Shown: positions 48,427 to 57,870 of the stretch, one piece after another
Position numbering within the stretch: the stretch's first letter is position 1
Layout of the letters: every line of letters begins with the position of its first letter
Source of the DNA: CAZGSN01 sp964371655
GTDB lineage: Bacteria; Desulfobacterota; Binatia; HRBIN30
DNA length: 64,000 nucleotides
Direction of reading: 5' to 3'
NCBI GenBank assembly: GCA_964371655.1
Contig: CAYJOD010000019.1
Coordinates: forward strand, 26,033 to 90,032
Position numbers and translations under genes: made by a program
The notes under the pieces: generated by a model
What the model saw: the letters and a program-made list of their open reading frames with translations, nothing else
What the model was told of the DNA's origin: nothing
Database searches by the model: none

Positions 48427-50055
48427 GTGGATGCAACTCTGAAGGCCGTCACGGCGCTGGTCGCGGCAACCGACGTCGACGTCCGCTGCGCGGCGCTGTT
48501 GATTCTCACCCAGCTCGGTGCGGACGAGGCCAAGGTCGTGCAGAGCGCCGGCGATGCGCTCAAGGGCAGGAACGAAGTCGTGCGCGACTTCGCGGTGGGC
48601 TACTTCGAACGCGTGCGCCCGAAGGAGGGGTTGACCTATCTGGTGCCGCTCCTCGACAGCAGCGACGACGCGCTGCGACAGCGCGTCACCCGGATCCTCG
48701 CCGAGTACGGCGCCGCTGCGGTGGCGGCGACGAGGAAGTTGGCCGCCGACGCGCCCAAGCGCCGTCTGCATGCGATCATCGAGCTGTGCGCCAGCGTGCG
48801 CTCGGCGGCGGCGCTCGACTTGCTGTTCGGGCTGATGAGCCATGAGGACTTCGATACCCATCGTGCCGCGTGCGACGCGGTGATCGCCTTCATTCCGGGG
48901 CTCGACGCCAAGGCGCGCGCCGACGTCTGGCAGCGCGCCGAGGATCTGCTCAAGTCAGCCAAGGGGCACCGCTCGGCGACCGTCGGCGCCGCTAAATTGC
49001 TCGGCGCCCTCGCCGAGGCCCGAGCCCGCAAGCTGCTCCTGCCGCTGCTCGACAAGGAGTACGCCCACTCGATCCGCACCCACGCCCTCTCTGCGCTCGT
49101 GCATTGCCTGCGCGGCGAGAAGCTTACCGACACCGAAACCGCCACCCTGATGGCGCTGCTCGAAGAAGATGACGAGGCCGGCATCTTGCGTCCGGCGCTC
49201 GCTCTGCTCGGCGAGCAGTCTCTCGATCGCGCCTATGTGCCGGAGCTCAATCGTCTGGCGGAAGCTGGACAGCCGCTGGTGCGGCGCTTCGCGGTGCAGA
49301 AGCTTGGCGGCTTCGATTCCGGTTCGGTGGTGAAGACTCTGATCGCTTACCTCACCGACGACAGCTTCGCCCGTCGCGACCAGGCAGCCGCGTCGTTAAA
49401 GACGCTCCCCGCGGCGCGCTCGGCGCTGATGAACGAATTCATCGCCTGCGACGATGAACGTAAGGCCTGGACCCTCAGCGACATCTTGCTGATGCATGAT
49501 CGCGGCTGGAAAGGCAGCATCGTGCAGGCGCTGCACAAGAAGCTGGAGACCGCGCTCGAAAAGCGCGATGACCGCCTCTACACCGCGTACCACCACTTCC
49601 TCAGCGCGCTCGACACCGATGCCGAAGCCCAGCACGTGCGCGAGCGCGCCGAAGCACTACGCAAGAAGAAGGACTTCGCCAGCTGCGTGAAGTGGCTGAC
49701 TCTGCTGAAGGACACGCCCGCCTTTGACGCCGAGGTGCGCTTTGCGCTGGCGGTCGCGGACCTCAAGGCGCGCAAACACGCCATGGTTGCCGCCGTGCGC
49801 CGCCACGATCCGACCCTCGACCTGATGCGCGAGCTGGCGCGTTCGCCGTTTCCTTTCGTGGAGCAGCTGCGCAAGGAGCGCAGCCTCGAGCCCGAGGAGC
49901 TATTCTACGTCGCCTTCAACTTCGCCGAAGGCAGCCGCGAAGAGAAAGCCGTCGCCGAGGAGCTGCTCGAACACCTGGTCTCGAAGTACGGGCGCACCAA
50001 GACGGGCAAGGCGGCCAAGAATAAGCTCAAGCTGCTCGGCGCATTCTCCAGTTAG
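48427..50055 (+). CDS. Large HEAT-repeat-like scaffold protein
   Basis: This 542-residue protein is almost wholly alpha-helical, with repeated HEAT/ARM-like pairs such as DVDVRCAALLILTQLGADEA, LLDSSDDALRQRVTRILAEYG and AHSIRTHALSALVHCLRG. The C-terminal ~120 residues resemble TPR-type helices ending in a Lys-rich segment (TKTGKAAKNKLKLLG). No catalytic motif is seen. The start is uncertain: GTG 48427 is preferred, TTG 48397 is possible. It has no signal peptide and probably acts as a cytoplasmic binding scaffold. Confidence 0.78.
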   Translation: MDATLKAVTALVAATDVDVRCAALLILTQLGADEAKVVQSAGDALKGRNEVVRDFAVGYFERVRPKEGLTYLVPLLDSSDDALRQRVTRILAEYGAAAVAATRKLAADAPKRRLHAIIELCASVRSAAALDLLFGLMSHEDFDTHRAACDAVIAFIPGLDAKARADVWQRAEDLLKSAKGHRSATVGAAKLLGALAEARARKLLLPLLDKEYAHSIRTHALSALVHCLRGEKLTDTETATLMALLEEDDEAGILRPALALLGEQSLDRAYVPELNRLAEAGQPLVRRFAVQKLGGFDSGSVVKTLIAYLTDDSFARRDQAAASLKTLPAARSALMNEFIACDDERKAWTLSDILLMHDRGWKGSIVQALHKKLETALEKRDDRLYTAYHHFLSALDTDAEAQHVRERAEALRKKKDFASCVKWLTLLKDTPAFDAEVRFALAVADLKARKHAMVAAVRRHDPTLDLMRELARSPFPFVEQLRKERSLEPEELFYVAFNFAEGSREEKAVAEELLEHLVSKYGRTKTGKAAKNKLKLLGAFSS

Positions 50056-50075
50056 CCTCGATCCGGCAAGAGATT

Positions 50076-50300
50076 TCACCGCAGAGGCGCTGAGACGCAG
50101 AGCCGAGAGATCAGGGTGTGGGAGATCCCACCAATCCCCCCCCCTGACGGTCGCGGCTCAGGTCGAGATCCGCAGGTGTTTGCCGTGTCAGAGTGTGCCA
50201 TCGGGTAGGGTGGGCAACGCCCACCAATTCTGCGCGCCAGACCGGTGGGCAGTGCCCACCCTACGCAATCTATCTGCGCCCTCCGCGTCTCTGCGGTGAA
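50076..50300. repeat. Nested hairpin: CACCGCAGAGGCGC arms around a GTAGGGTGGGCAACGCCCACC palindrome
   Basis: The outer arms TCACCGCAGAGGCGCTGAGA and TCCGCGTCTCTGCGGTGA enclose GTAGGGTGGGCAACGCCCAC ... GTGGGCAGTGCCCACCCTAC. One side also carries the GTGTGGGAGATCCCACC / TGACGGTCGCGGCTCAGGTC unit, which is inverted relative to about 32362-32440. At least three repeat families are stacked here. Confidence 0.88.
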
Positions 50301-50308
50301 TCCCTCTT

Positions 50309-52993
50309 CTACGGAATCGTCTCGATGCGGTAGCGCAGAGAGAACGCCTTTCCCTTGATCGTGCAGCTGTCGCCGGATGGACAGTCGGAGCTGGTCACAC
50401 ACAGCTGACTCGGGTTCGCTGCGCAGTTGCCGCCGTCGCCACCGCTGCTGCGCCGCTCGTAGTCGGTGCCGGTCGCACCCGCACCAAAATCCGGTCCGGC
50501 GTAGCTGACGCTGACCGTCCCCGGATTGTGCGGTACCGAAAGCAGACAATTGACCGCGGCGGTGAAACCGAGTTGCGTTCCCACCTGCATGAGCGACTTT
50601 CCCATCAACACGTTAACGCAGTCCTCCGAAACGCCGTCGGCCTTGATCGACAGGCTCGCGCTTGCCGGCAGATACTGGTCGAAGCTGATGTCCTCCGCGA
50701 TCACAGCTCCAGAGTCGACTGCATCGAGGTTGGGCAGCTCGCGCCATTCACCGTTGACCGCCATCTGCAGCCGCCATTGCTTCACCCTACCGACTCCGTA
50801 GCACTGCCCGCCGCTGGGACAATCCGCCGACGTCGTGCACGAGGCGCCGTTGCTCGAGCAAACCAAGGGCACAACCGGCCGCAGCGGTTGCAAGGCGTTG
50901 TTGATCACCACGCCGGACAGCGTCACGCGCACGTGCGTCAGTGCCGTCGGATCGTTCTGCCAACCGGCATAGAGAGTGCCGGCGTAACCGGTGGGCATTC
51001 CCTCCGTCGTAGACTGCGTGAGGCGAACAGCGACCGAGATGTACGGCGTCGGCGCATCATCGTGCGGCGTAATCTCCACCACCGGCGCGACGCCACCAGG
51101 CGCGGGCATCTCATCGATTCGCCAGGCGAGCACACCGCCCACAGGCTTGGATGGCAGCGGCACATCGAAGGAGAAATCGCGACTATTCACATATTGCGCC
51201 GCGACCGGCCGGCTGAGGGGGTAGCACTCCGTGCTCAGGAGCAGCAGGGGAGAGGTCAGATGCTGCACGATGCAAGCGTCACCCGCAGCCCCTCCGTTCG
51301 TGCTGACAAAAATATCCGTGCGCGTCACCGGCACCGTTGGGCTCGCCGCAGTCGGCACCGCCGCGCCGCGGCCGGATCGCATCACCGCGGTTGCGTACGG
51401 CGGATGCATTTCAGACGAGTAATTGAAGTGGGCACCGACGCAGGTTTCCCCGTTCTGACAGGTCGAGCATGTCGGCGGCAGACACTCACTGTCGACAGCA
51501 CAGCCATGGCTGGTCTCCAGGCTGCAGTGGCCAGCGACGGTTCCGGGATGACCGCAGTCGAAGATCCAACGCCCCATGGCCGCGATTCGATCCCCGCTCG
51601 TCCCCCAGGCCCAATCCGGGTAAGCGCCGGCTTCCCACTCGAGCGCAAACTCAGGCAAACCCCCATTCAGGTCGTTGCCGGTCCCGATCAGATCCTGGTA
51701 CTCGGCATCGGGACGGACGAAGGTGTTCACGTCGCTGCGAGCGTGACTCCCGGGATAATCTCCACCCGTGTCGCCATGACCACCCAAGATCGTGCCCACA
51801 ACAAGAACCGGATCGGAGGCGACCAACGCACCATTGACCACGGGGGCCCACTCGGGATTGACCAGCGTTAGCATATCCAGCGGACTCGAGAGCGAAAGCG
51901 CCGTGGGCGTGCAACCACCACCGTTTGCCACCGTAGCCAGATCGCTGTTGACCGGCGCCGTCGACGCCGCGCACGTGCAATCCGCCTGGCAGACCTGGCC
52001 GACTGAGCAAATCGTCCCGCTGGGGTCGCACTGCTCCGCGGACGTATTGACGACGCCGTCCCCGCAGAATGGACCGACTGGACATTGCACACCCTGTGCG
52101 GCAGCGCCCGGGAGGTGTTGGCAGGCCTCCCCATTCCCCGTCTTCTCGGCAGCTTCGTCGATACAGGCAGCGAGGTTGGCCACGGAGACAATCGTCTGAT
52201 CACAGGGCTCCGAGTCCTGCGGACAGCGATCCCACCAAGCCGGCACCTGTCCACAGGCGCGGGTAATCCGCGCCGTAGCCGCATCCGCGGCTGCGTTGAC
52301 CGCATCCGTCGTGGTCTGATCCGGGCAAGGCCCGGAACGCACACCACGGTTCGCGTCCTCCAAACAGGCGCGCGTCGCCTCGGCACGAGTGCGAAAGAGT
52401 GTCCTTCCCACCTTCCCGATCACCCGCGAGCACGCCACGTCTCCGCGGTCGGTTGGGCATGCCGCCGGTGCAGTGCCACACGCGAGCGCACCGCCATCCG
52501 GAAGTTGATTGGCCAGGCAGGGATACAGGGTCTTCAAGAGCGCGCTGATCCCGGTTTCCTCCCAGCAGGTCAGGCAGCTAGCGAGACCGGCTCCCGTGCT
52601 CACTGGGAGTGCGTCGCATACCGTCTCCGCGGCACTGAGCGCGCCGTTTTTCAGGCTGCAGTTCGCGGCGAAGCCGAGCCCATTCGGCACCACCGAGAAT
52701 AGCTGGTCGTCCGCACAACGCGCCTGCAAGTAGGCCGCGTATTTCGCTCGCGCCTTGGCCACTTTCGCGTCGCGAGCGGCGCTGTCACAGCCGCGCCCGC
52801 TGAGCGTGCCGTCGAGGCAGCGCTGCCAAGCCCTGAGCTCAGTGTTCCTGAGGCTGCTCGTGGCGCGACCAATCGCGGCCTGACACACACCGGCCGCGGC
52901 GCTGAGCGGCGCGGCCCCGGCATGCGACGCGGACGACAGCGACACAGCAAGCGCAAGGAAGTACGAGCTCCACCCGAGATGGAAAGACGACAT
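50309..52993 (-). CDS. Large secreted Cys-rich protein
   Basis: This 894-residue protein starts at ATG 52993 because AGGAG is seven bases upstream; ATG 52999, two codons earlier, would place it only one base away. A signal peptide covers ~1-27. The N-terminal ~300 residues are helical and Cys-rich with regularly spaced CxxC-like pairs. A DUF4215-type repeat CGDGVVNTSAEQCDPSG follows (~310-330). Residues ~350-860 are an unrecognised beta-rich region with Cys-rich inserts (CSLETSHGCAVDSECLPPTC, CTTSADCPSGGQCYG). The C-terminus repeats CVTSSDCPSGDSC. It is probably cell-surface or released. It resembles in style the secreted protein at 20868-23036. Confidence 0.78.
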   Translation of the reverse strand: MSSFHLGWSSYFLALAVSLSSASHAGAAPLSAAAGVCQAAIGRATSSLRNTELRAWQRCLDGTLSGRGCDSAARDAKVAKARAKYAAYLQARCADDQLFSVVPNGLGFAANCSLKNGALSAAETVCDALPVSTGAGLASCLTCWEETGISALLKTLYPCLANQLPDGGALACGTAPAACPTDRGDVACSRVIGKVGRTLFRTRAEATRACLEDANRGVRSGPCPDQTTTDAVNAAADAATARITRACGQVPAWWDRCPQDSEPCDQTIVSVANLAACIDEAAEKTGNGEACQHLPGAAAQGVQCPVGPFCGDGVVNTSAEQCDPSGTICSVGQVCQADCTCAASTAPVNSDLATVANGGGCTPTALSLSSPLDMLTLVNPEWAPVVNGALVASDPVLVVGTILGGHGDTGGDYPGSHARSDVNTFVRPDAEYQDLIGTGNDLNGGLPEFALEWEAGAYPDWAWGTSGDRIAAMGRWIFDCGHPGTVAGHCSLETSHGCAVDSECLPPTCSTCQNGETCVGAHFNYSSEMHPPYATAVMRSGRGAAVPTAASPTVPVTRTDIFVSTNGGAAGDACIVQHLTSPLLLLSTECYPLSRPVAAQYVNSRDFSFDVPLPSKPVGGVLAWRIDEMPAPGGVAPVVEITPHDDAPTPYISVAVRLTQSTTEGMPTGYAGTLYAGWQNDPTALTHVRVTLSGVVINNALQPLRPVVPLVCSSNGASCTTSADCPSGGQCYGVGRVKQWRLQMAVNGEWRELPNLDAVDSGAVIAEDISFDQYLPASASLSIKADGVSEDCVNVLMGKSLMQVGTQLGFTAAVNCLLSVPHNPGTVSVSYAGPDFGAGATGTDYERRSSGGDGGNCAANPSQLCVTSSDCPSGDSCTIKGKAFSLRYRIETIP

Positions 52994-53158
52994 CAACATT
53001 CTCCTATACCCACACCGATTACGCGTAGGGGGTGACGACCGGACGAGGCCGACCTACAGGACGTATGACAGCACCCCTCGTTGGTCAAGCAGAACCCGGG
53101 GTCGGCGGCTTGTTTCTTCTGCTTCCTGCGAACCCGACAGAGCCGGAACGGTAGACGA

Positions 53159-53260
53159 AGAGATGAAAAACAGGAAACCGAAAACCGGAGATGACAAACC
53201 GGCAGATTGACCACTCTACAGTTTCCGGTTTCCTGTCTCCGGTCTTCCATTTCCTTTCCA
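53159..53260. repeat. CCGGTTTTCC-type hairpin, copy 2
   Basis: AACAGGAAACCGAAAACCGG-AGATGACAAACCGG is complemented by TTTCCGGTTTCCTGTCTCCGG-TCTTCCATTTCC. Same family as 45001-45104. It lies between the HrpB gene end and the Cys-rich protein start. Confidence 0.85.
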
Positions 53261-53287
53261 TGCAACTCCAGACTTCCCCGATAGCGA

Positions 53288-55822
53288 CTAGCGCCGCCGG
53301 ATCCGTGCGGTCGGTTGCTCCGAGAACGGATCCTCCGGCCACAGATGCTTCGGATAGCGGCCGCGCAGGACCTTGCGAACTTCCGGATAGGTTCGCTTCC
53401 AAAAGCTCTCGAGGTCGTCGGTGATCTGCACCGGCCGTTGGTTCGGCGCCAGCAGCTCCACCACTAACGCCACACGGCCACCGGCGATTCGTGGTGTCGT
53501 AGTGACGCCGAAGAACTCCTGGATGCGGCCGGCGACGTGCGGCGGCTTGTCGGCCTCGTACTCGATCTTCACCAAGCGTCCACTCGGCAACTGCAGCTGC
53601 GCTGGAGCGTCACGATCGAGCCCGCCACGCTGCGCTGCGCTGAGCAGACCACGCAGCACGGCGCCCAAATCAATTCGTCTCAGCTCGGCGTACGAGACAC
53701 AGCCAGCGCAGGCGGCGGCGACCGCATCGGCCAGCACGATCTCCGGGTCGGGCCACTCGACTTGCGGCAGAGCTCGCTTCAGAAATTCAAGGCGTGCAAG
53801 CAGCAACTGTACGTCCTCACTCACCGCGGCCGCGCGGCGTGGATCGGCGCGCGCGACGGCCGCGAGCACCGCGGATGCCTCGGCGCGGTCCACCGCTGGG
53901 GTCATCGTCTCGCGCAGGACCAAGTCCCGGAAGCACACACGCTGCCGACGCAACACACGTTCACGCTCCGCGTCGAACACAATCTCGTCGGCGCGACGCA
54001 TCAGCGCCGGGAACATTTCTGCGAGCCACTCGGCCTGGATCGCGCTGGCGATGCGAATCCGCGCTTCTGCCAGCTGTCGTTTGTCAGCGCCGACGACCTC
54101 AACGGCAACAAAGAGCTCCGCATCGCGCACGACGCTTTGCGCATCGAGCTCGACTCCGGTTCCACCGACCATGACACCGCGTGCCGACCTGGGTTCGCGG
54201 CGGCGCACGACGCGATCCGGGAAACCGGCCAAGACGCAGCCGAGCAACGCGTCTTCGTCCATCGTCGTGCCGGCGCCCGCCCCGATCACGCGCAGCAACT
54301 GCTGCCGAACCCGCGCCACGCTATGCAGGCTACGCCCATCGAGGTTGTTGCTCCGGCAGAAGTCGGTGTCGAAGCCGTGCTTCTCTGCCTCTTCGAACAG
54401 ATCCACGCGCGCCAACAGATCGGAGTTGCCGCTGCCGCGCCCGCTCCTGCTTCCCGAGAAAGCGCGCTGCTCCAGACAGATGTCGCGCTCCGAGGCAAGT
54501 GCGGCGACGAGTGTTCCCAAACGCCCACAATCACGCCGCTCCGCCTCTACCAGCATGCGCGCCAGACGCGGATGTACGGGCATGGCATGCATGCGCCGCC
54601 CGCATTCGCTTACCGAGCCGCTCGCCTCCACGGCGCCGAGGTCCTGCAGCAGTTGTTCGGCGCGCGCGAGCGTTGCGGCTTCCGGAGAGTCGAGCCAGCG
54701 GAAGGTCTTCGGGTCGCGTAGACCCCAGGCACGCAGATCGAGTAGCGTCGCGGCGAGGTCCAGTCGCAGCACCTCCGGCACCTCGAAGGCGCGACGGTGT
54801 TCGTTCTCGAAGCGCGTCCACAATCGATAGCAACGCCCCGGCTGTGTGCGTCCGGCACGTCCGGCGCGCTGCTCGGCGGCGGCGCGGCTGATGCGCACGA
54901 GCTGAAGCGAGTTGATCCCATGGCGGCGATCGAGCCGTGCTTCGCGCGCCAGCCCGGAATCGACAACGGTCGTCACCCCTTCGACCGTGAGCGCCGTCTC
55001 GGCAACGTTGGTCGACAGCACCACCCGGCGACCGCGGCCGCGTTGAATCGCGTCGCGTTGTGCGTCGAGCGGCAAGTCGCCGTGCAGGGTGACGACGCGA
55101 ATGCCACGCGCGCCGGCAAGTCCCACGAGCGCCTCAGCGGCGCGCCGGATCTCCGCCGCACCGGGCAGGAACACCAAGACGTCGCCATCGTCATCGGCGG
55201 CCAGCGCGCTCTCGACGGCGGCCGCAACCCTCCCGGCCAGCGGCCGCTGATCGGGCATCGCGTCGTAGGAGATCTCGACGGGATACGCCCTGCCGTGCGA
55301 CAGCAGCACCGGGCAGCCGTCCAGATACTGCGACAGCGCTTCGGTGGCTAGGGTCGCCGACATCACCACCAGCTTCAGATCCGGGCGCACGCTTCCCTGC
55401 AGCTCACGCACCACGGCGAGGGCGACGTCGCCCTGCAGGTGACGCTCATGAAATTCGTCGAGCACCACCACCCCAACGTCTTCGAGAAACGGATCGCGTG
55501 CGAGCTGACGCCCGAACACGCCTTCGGTCACGAACCACAGGCGCGTGCGCGCGCTGCCGCGCTGCTCGAAGCGCACGCGGTAGCCGACCTCGGCGCCGAC
55601 ACTCTGCCGCCGCTGCTGCGCCACGAACTCGGCGGCGGCGCGCGCCGCGATCCGACGTGGCTCGAGGACGACGATCTGCTTATCGCCGGCAATCCCGGCA
55701 TCGAGCAGCGCGGCGGGGACCCGCGTGGTCTTGCCGGCACCCGGATCGGCGCGCAGGACCAGGCGCGAGCCGGTACGTAGAAGCGAGATGATCTCGGGCA
55801 GTAATGGGTCAATGGGAAGCAT
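53288..55822 (-). CDS. hrpB: HrpB-type ATP-dependent DEAH/DExH helicase
   Basis: This 844-residue helicase has ADPGAGKTTRVP (Walker A, 25-36), DEFHERH (Walker B, the DEFH form typical of HrpB, 122-128), MSATL (motif III), STNVAETALTVEGVTTVVDSG and QRAGRAGRTQPGRCYRLW in domain 2. The helicase-associated and HrpB C-terminal domains follow (RIQEFFGVTTTPRIAGG, LAPNQRPVQITDDLESFW, EVRKVLRGRYPKHLWPEDP). The length fits the family. It acts on RNA or RNA-DNA substrates; the physiological role of HrpB is not settled. It starts at ATG 55822 and is followed by no close gene. Confidence 0.95.
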   Translation of the reverse strand: MLPIDPLLPEIISLLRTGSRLVLRADPGAGKTTRVPAALLDAGIAGDKQIVVLEPRRIAARAAAEFVAQQRRQSVGAEVGYRVRFEQRGSARTRLWFVTEGVFGRQLARDPFLEDVGVVVLDEFHERHLQGDVALAVVRELQGSVRPDLKLVVMSATLATEALSQYLDGCPVLLSHGRAYPVEISYDAMPDQRPLAGRVAAAVESALAADDDGDVLVFLPGAAEIRRAAEALVGLAGARGIRVVTLHGDLPLDAQRDAIQRGRGRRVVLSTNVAETALTVEGVTTVVDSGLAREARLDRRHGINSLQLVRISRAAAEQRAGRAGRTQPGRCYRLWTRFENEHRRAFEVPEVLRLDLAATLLDLRAWGLRDPKTFRWLDSPEAATLARAEQLLQDLGAVEASGSVSECGRRMHAMPVHPRLARMLVEAERRDCGRLGTLVAALASERDICLEQRAFSGSRSGRGSGNSDLLARVDLFEEAEKHGFDTDFCRSNNLDGRSLHSVARVRQQLLRVIGAGAGTTMDEDALLGCVLAGFPDRVVRRREPRSARGVMVGGTGVELDAQSVVRDAELFVAVEVVGADKRQLAEARIRIASAIQAEWLAEMFPALMRRADEIVFDAERERVLRRQRVCFRDLVLRETMTPAVDRAEASAVLAAVARADPRRAAAVSEDVQLLLARLEFLKRALPQVEWPDPEIVLADAVAAACAGCVSYAELRRIDLGAVLRGLLSAAQRGGLDRDAPAQLQLPSGRLVKIEYEADKPPHVAGRIQEFFGVTTTPRIAGGRVALVVELLAPNQRPVQITDDLESFWKRTYPEVRKVLRGRYPKHLWPEDPFSEQPTARIRRR

Positions 55823-55825
55823 GAC

Positions 55826-55905
55826 GGGGACTGGGATCTAGGGGCTGGGGGCTGGTAGGAAAGGCTCCGACCCCGAGCCCCCAGTCCCAAGCCCCTAGCC
55901 CCTGA
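55826..55905. repeat. GGGGCTCGGG-type hairpin, copy 2
   Basis: GGGGACTGGGATCTAGGGGC-TGGGGGCTGG is complemented by CCGAGCCCCCAGTCCC-AAGCCCCTAGCCCC. It lies between the hrpB start and the orn stop and overlaps the end of the latter. Same family as 18575-18653. Confidence 0.85.
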
Positions 55906-56443
55906 AGTAATGCTCCCGATAGAACTGCAGCTCCACGATCGACTCGCGGATATCGTCGACAGCGAGATGAGCGTGCTTCTTCTCGGGAGGCTGCACACCC
56001 TTTGGAAACCAGCGCTGCACCAGCTCCTTCACCGTACTCACGTCGATGTTGCGATAGTGCAGGTAGGCGTCAAGCTTCGGCATGTAGCGGCACACGAAGC
56101 GGCGGTCTTGCCAGATCGAGTTGCCGCACAGAGGAGACTTGCGCTCGACGCAATACGCCTTCACGAAGGCCAGAGTCTGCGCTTCCGCCTCGGCCATTGT
56201 CGTGGTTGATTCCAAGACGCGTTGGATCAGCCCGGATTTGCCGTGGTGCTCCTGGTTCCAGGCATCCATCTGATCGAGGACCGACTGCGGGTGATGCACG
56301 ACCAGGCTCGGACCCTCGGCGACGATCTCGAGCGCATCGGTCGTGATCAGGGTGGCAATCTCGATGATGCTGTCGACGTCGGGGTTCAAGCCCGTCATCT
56401 CCAGATCCATCCAGACCAAGTGGGATTCGCTGCGTTTGGACAT
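55895..56443 (-). CDS. orn: Oligoribonuclease (DEDDh 3'-5' exonuclease)
   Basis: This 182-residue enzyme degrades 2-5 nt RNAs and linear di-nucleotides such as pGpG. DLEMTGL gives Asp13 and Glu15, WQDRRFVCRYMP gives Asp113, and the ExoIII motif HAHLAVDDIRES gives His159 and the last Asp. All four acidic/His residues of the DEDDh set are present. ATG 56443 is chosen as the point where the conserved strand begins; the frame upstream reaches 56497. The stop codon lies in the hairpin repeat at 55826-55905. Confidence 0.95.
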   Translation of the reverse strand: MSKRSESHLVWMDLEMTGLNPDVDSIIEIATLITTDALEIVAEGPSLVVHHPQSVLDQMDAWNQEHHGKSGLIQRVLESTTTMAEAEAQTLAFVKAYCVERKSPLCGNSIWQDRRFVCRYMPKLDAYLHYRNIDVSTVKELVQRWFPKGVQPPEKKHAHLAVDDIRESIVELQFYREHYFRG

Positions 56444-56513
56444 GAGGAATGTGTGGAGCCGGGGGATATCAACGTTGATCGTCGCGAACAAGTGCAACCG
56501 GGCCGGGACTCAA

Positions 56514-56700
56514 CCGGAAAAGAACAGTTGAACCGCGGATAAACGCGGATGGACACGGATGAAGCAAGAGGAGCTTGGGGAAATTGCTGATTGGCCCCTC
56601 GGTGTCTCGACACATTTCGATACCTGCGTACGCGAGCCGAAGTACCAGCAATCCGCGTGAATCCGTGTCCATCCGCGGTTCCAATTGATGTTTTCGGGCT
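56514..56700. repeat. CCGCGGATGAACGCGGAT-type element, copy 2 of a near-identical pair
   Basis: Same 187 bp unit as 36292-36478 in the same orientation, with about six differences including GATAAACGC for GATGAACGC. Flanking sequence on both sides is unrelated, which marks the element ends to within a few bases. Confidence 0.92.
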
Positions 56701-56713
56701 CAGAGTGGCCCAG

Positions 56714-56955
56714 GGCTTCAGGCCTCGGACCGGCTTTGCCCAACAATTCGTCGGCCCGTGTGCGAGCAACACGCGGACCGTTTGGAGTTCCGCCTTTAGG
56801 CGGCGCCAACTGGAATGCTGGCATTCCGCTGAGACCGCCTAAAGGCGGAACTCCGAACTCGGAACCGAATTATTGGGCAAGGCTCCTCGGACCTCAGGCT
56901 TTGGGCTCCAATCCCGAGTATCGTCCTGAGGCCGGAAGCCCGAGGTCTGAAGCCT
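56714..56955. repeat. Multi-level nested hairpin
   Basis: Working inward: GGCTTCAGGCCTCGG with its counterpart CCGAGGTCTGAAGCC; GGCTTTGCCCAACAATTCG with CGAATTATTGGGCAAGG; TTTGGAGTTCCGCCTTTAGG with CCGCCTAAAGGCGGAACTCC; and GGAATGCTGGCATTCC in the centre. The outermost is the CTTCAGACTTCGGGC family. No gene is seen in 56498-56963. Confidence 0.88.
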
Positions 56956-56963
56956 ATTCCGAT

Positions 56964-57866
56964 CTACGGCTCCCCAGACTGACGATCGCTCGCCGCTGTG
57001 ACGACGCCTTCGTCCCAATCGGACGACGCCGATACCTGCAACTCGTTGGCTGCCGCAAAGTACCAGAAGCGTCCACTGACGCGGGCAACGATCAGCACCT
57101 GCCCCCACAAAAGCGAGGTGACCACGCCCGGCGCCGACGTCACCGAAACCAGCCTGGCGGCGCCCTGGTAGAGGCTCCACAGCACCAACCCGGCGCCGAG
57201 AGCGACGATTGCAAGTAGCACCGTGCGCCGTTCGTCGTGCAGACAGAAGCGCAAGCCCCAGCGGTACGCCGCCAAGGCATCGACATCGGTGGAGACGCCA
57301 CGGATGCGAGCGTGGTCGTGAACGACCATCGACAACAACAGCAAGAGTGCGGCGGCCAGCCCGCAGCCGCCGATCACCCAATAGCGTGTCATTTCCGCCG
57401 TGCTTTCGGCCGTCCACCACAGCACGGCGCGGCCGAGGAAGTAGAAGCACGCCACGATCGCAAGGTTGACGACGATCGTGATCAGCCACAGTCGAAAACA
57501 CAGTCCGAAGACTTCGGCGCCACGGCGCATGGCGTCGCCCAAGCTCTCGTCGTCGCTGAGCGCCGCAATCATCGACGCCTGCAGCCAGATCCACACCATC
57601 ATCGATCCGGCAATGAGCAACACAGCGGCGATCCCGATGCCGACTATGGCGTCTTTACGATGCACGAACAGGTCGACGAATACGTTCAGATCCACGTCTT
57701 TGAGCAGCGTGCGCCCCGCCAGCGAGCGGTCCAAGGCGACCTGCAAGCGCGCCCACGCCACCGCACCGAAGATGAGCGTCGGTGCCATCAACGCCGCGTA
57801 GAGAAAAAGAACCACGGGCCAGCGATGAATCAGCTCATGCAGACCGGATCGCAAGATTCTACGCAT
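56964..57866 (-). CDS. Polytopic membrane protein of unknown function
   Basis: This 300-residue protein has about six hydrophobic segments: ~14-40, ~74-98, ~124-152, ~160-182, ~215-235 and ~245-270. It has no recognised catalytic motif. ATG 57866 lies 4 bp past the stop of the M1 peptidase gene, so translation is probably coupled and the product may act with that peptidase at the membrane. ATG 57866 is preferred over the upstream frame start at 57959, which would lie inside the peptidase gene. Family not recognised. Confidence 0.72.
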   Translation of the reverse strand: MRRILRSGLHELIHRWPVVLFLYAALMAPTLIFGAVAWARLQVALDRSLAGRTLLKDVDLNVFVDLFVHRKDAIVGIGIAAVLLIAGSMMVWIWLQASMIAALSDDESLGDAMRRGAEVFGLCFRLWLITIVVNLAIVACFYFLGRAVLWWTAESTAEMTRYWVIGGCGLAAALLLLLSMVVHDHARIRGVSTDVDALAAYRWGLRFCLHDERRTVLLAIVALGAGLVLWSLYQGAARLVSVTSAPGVVTSLLWGQVLIVARVSGRFWYFAAANELQVSASSDWDEGVVTAASDRQSGEP

Positions 57867-57870
57867 CGCC

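Noticed and set aside
13023..57000. The dispersed palindromes considered as CRISPR arrays.
   Set aside because: Units are not regularly spaced, arms differ within a family, there are no constant 20-40 bp repeats with unique spacers, and no cas genes are present.
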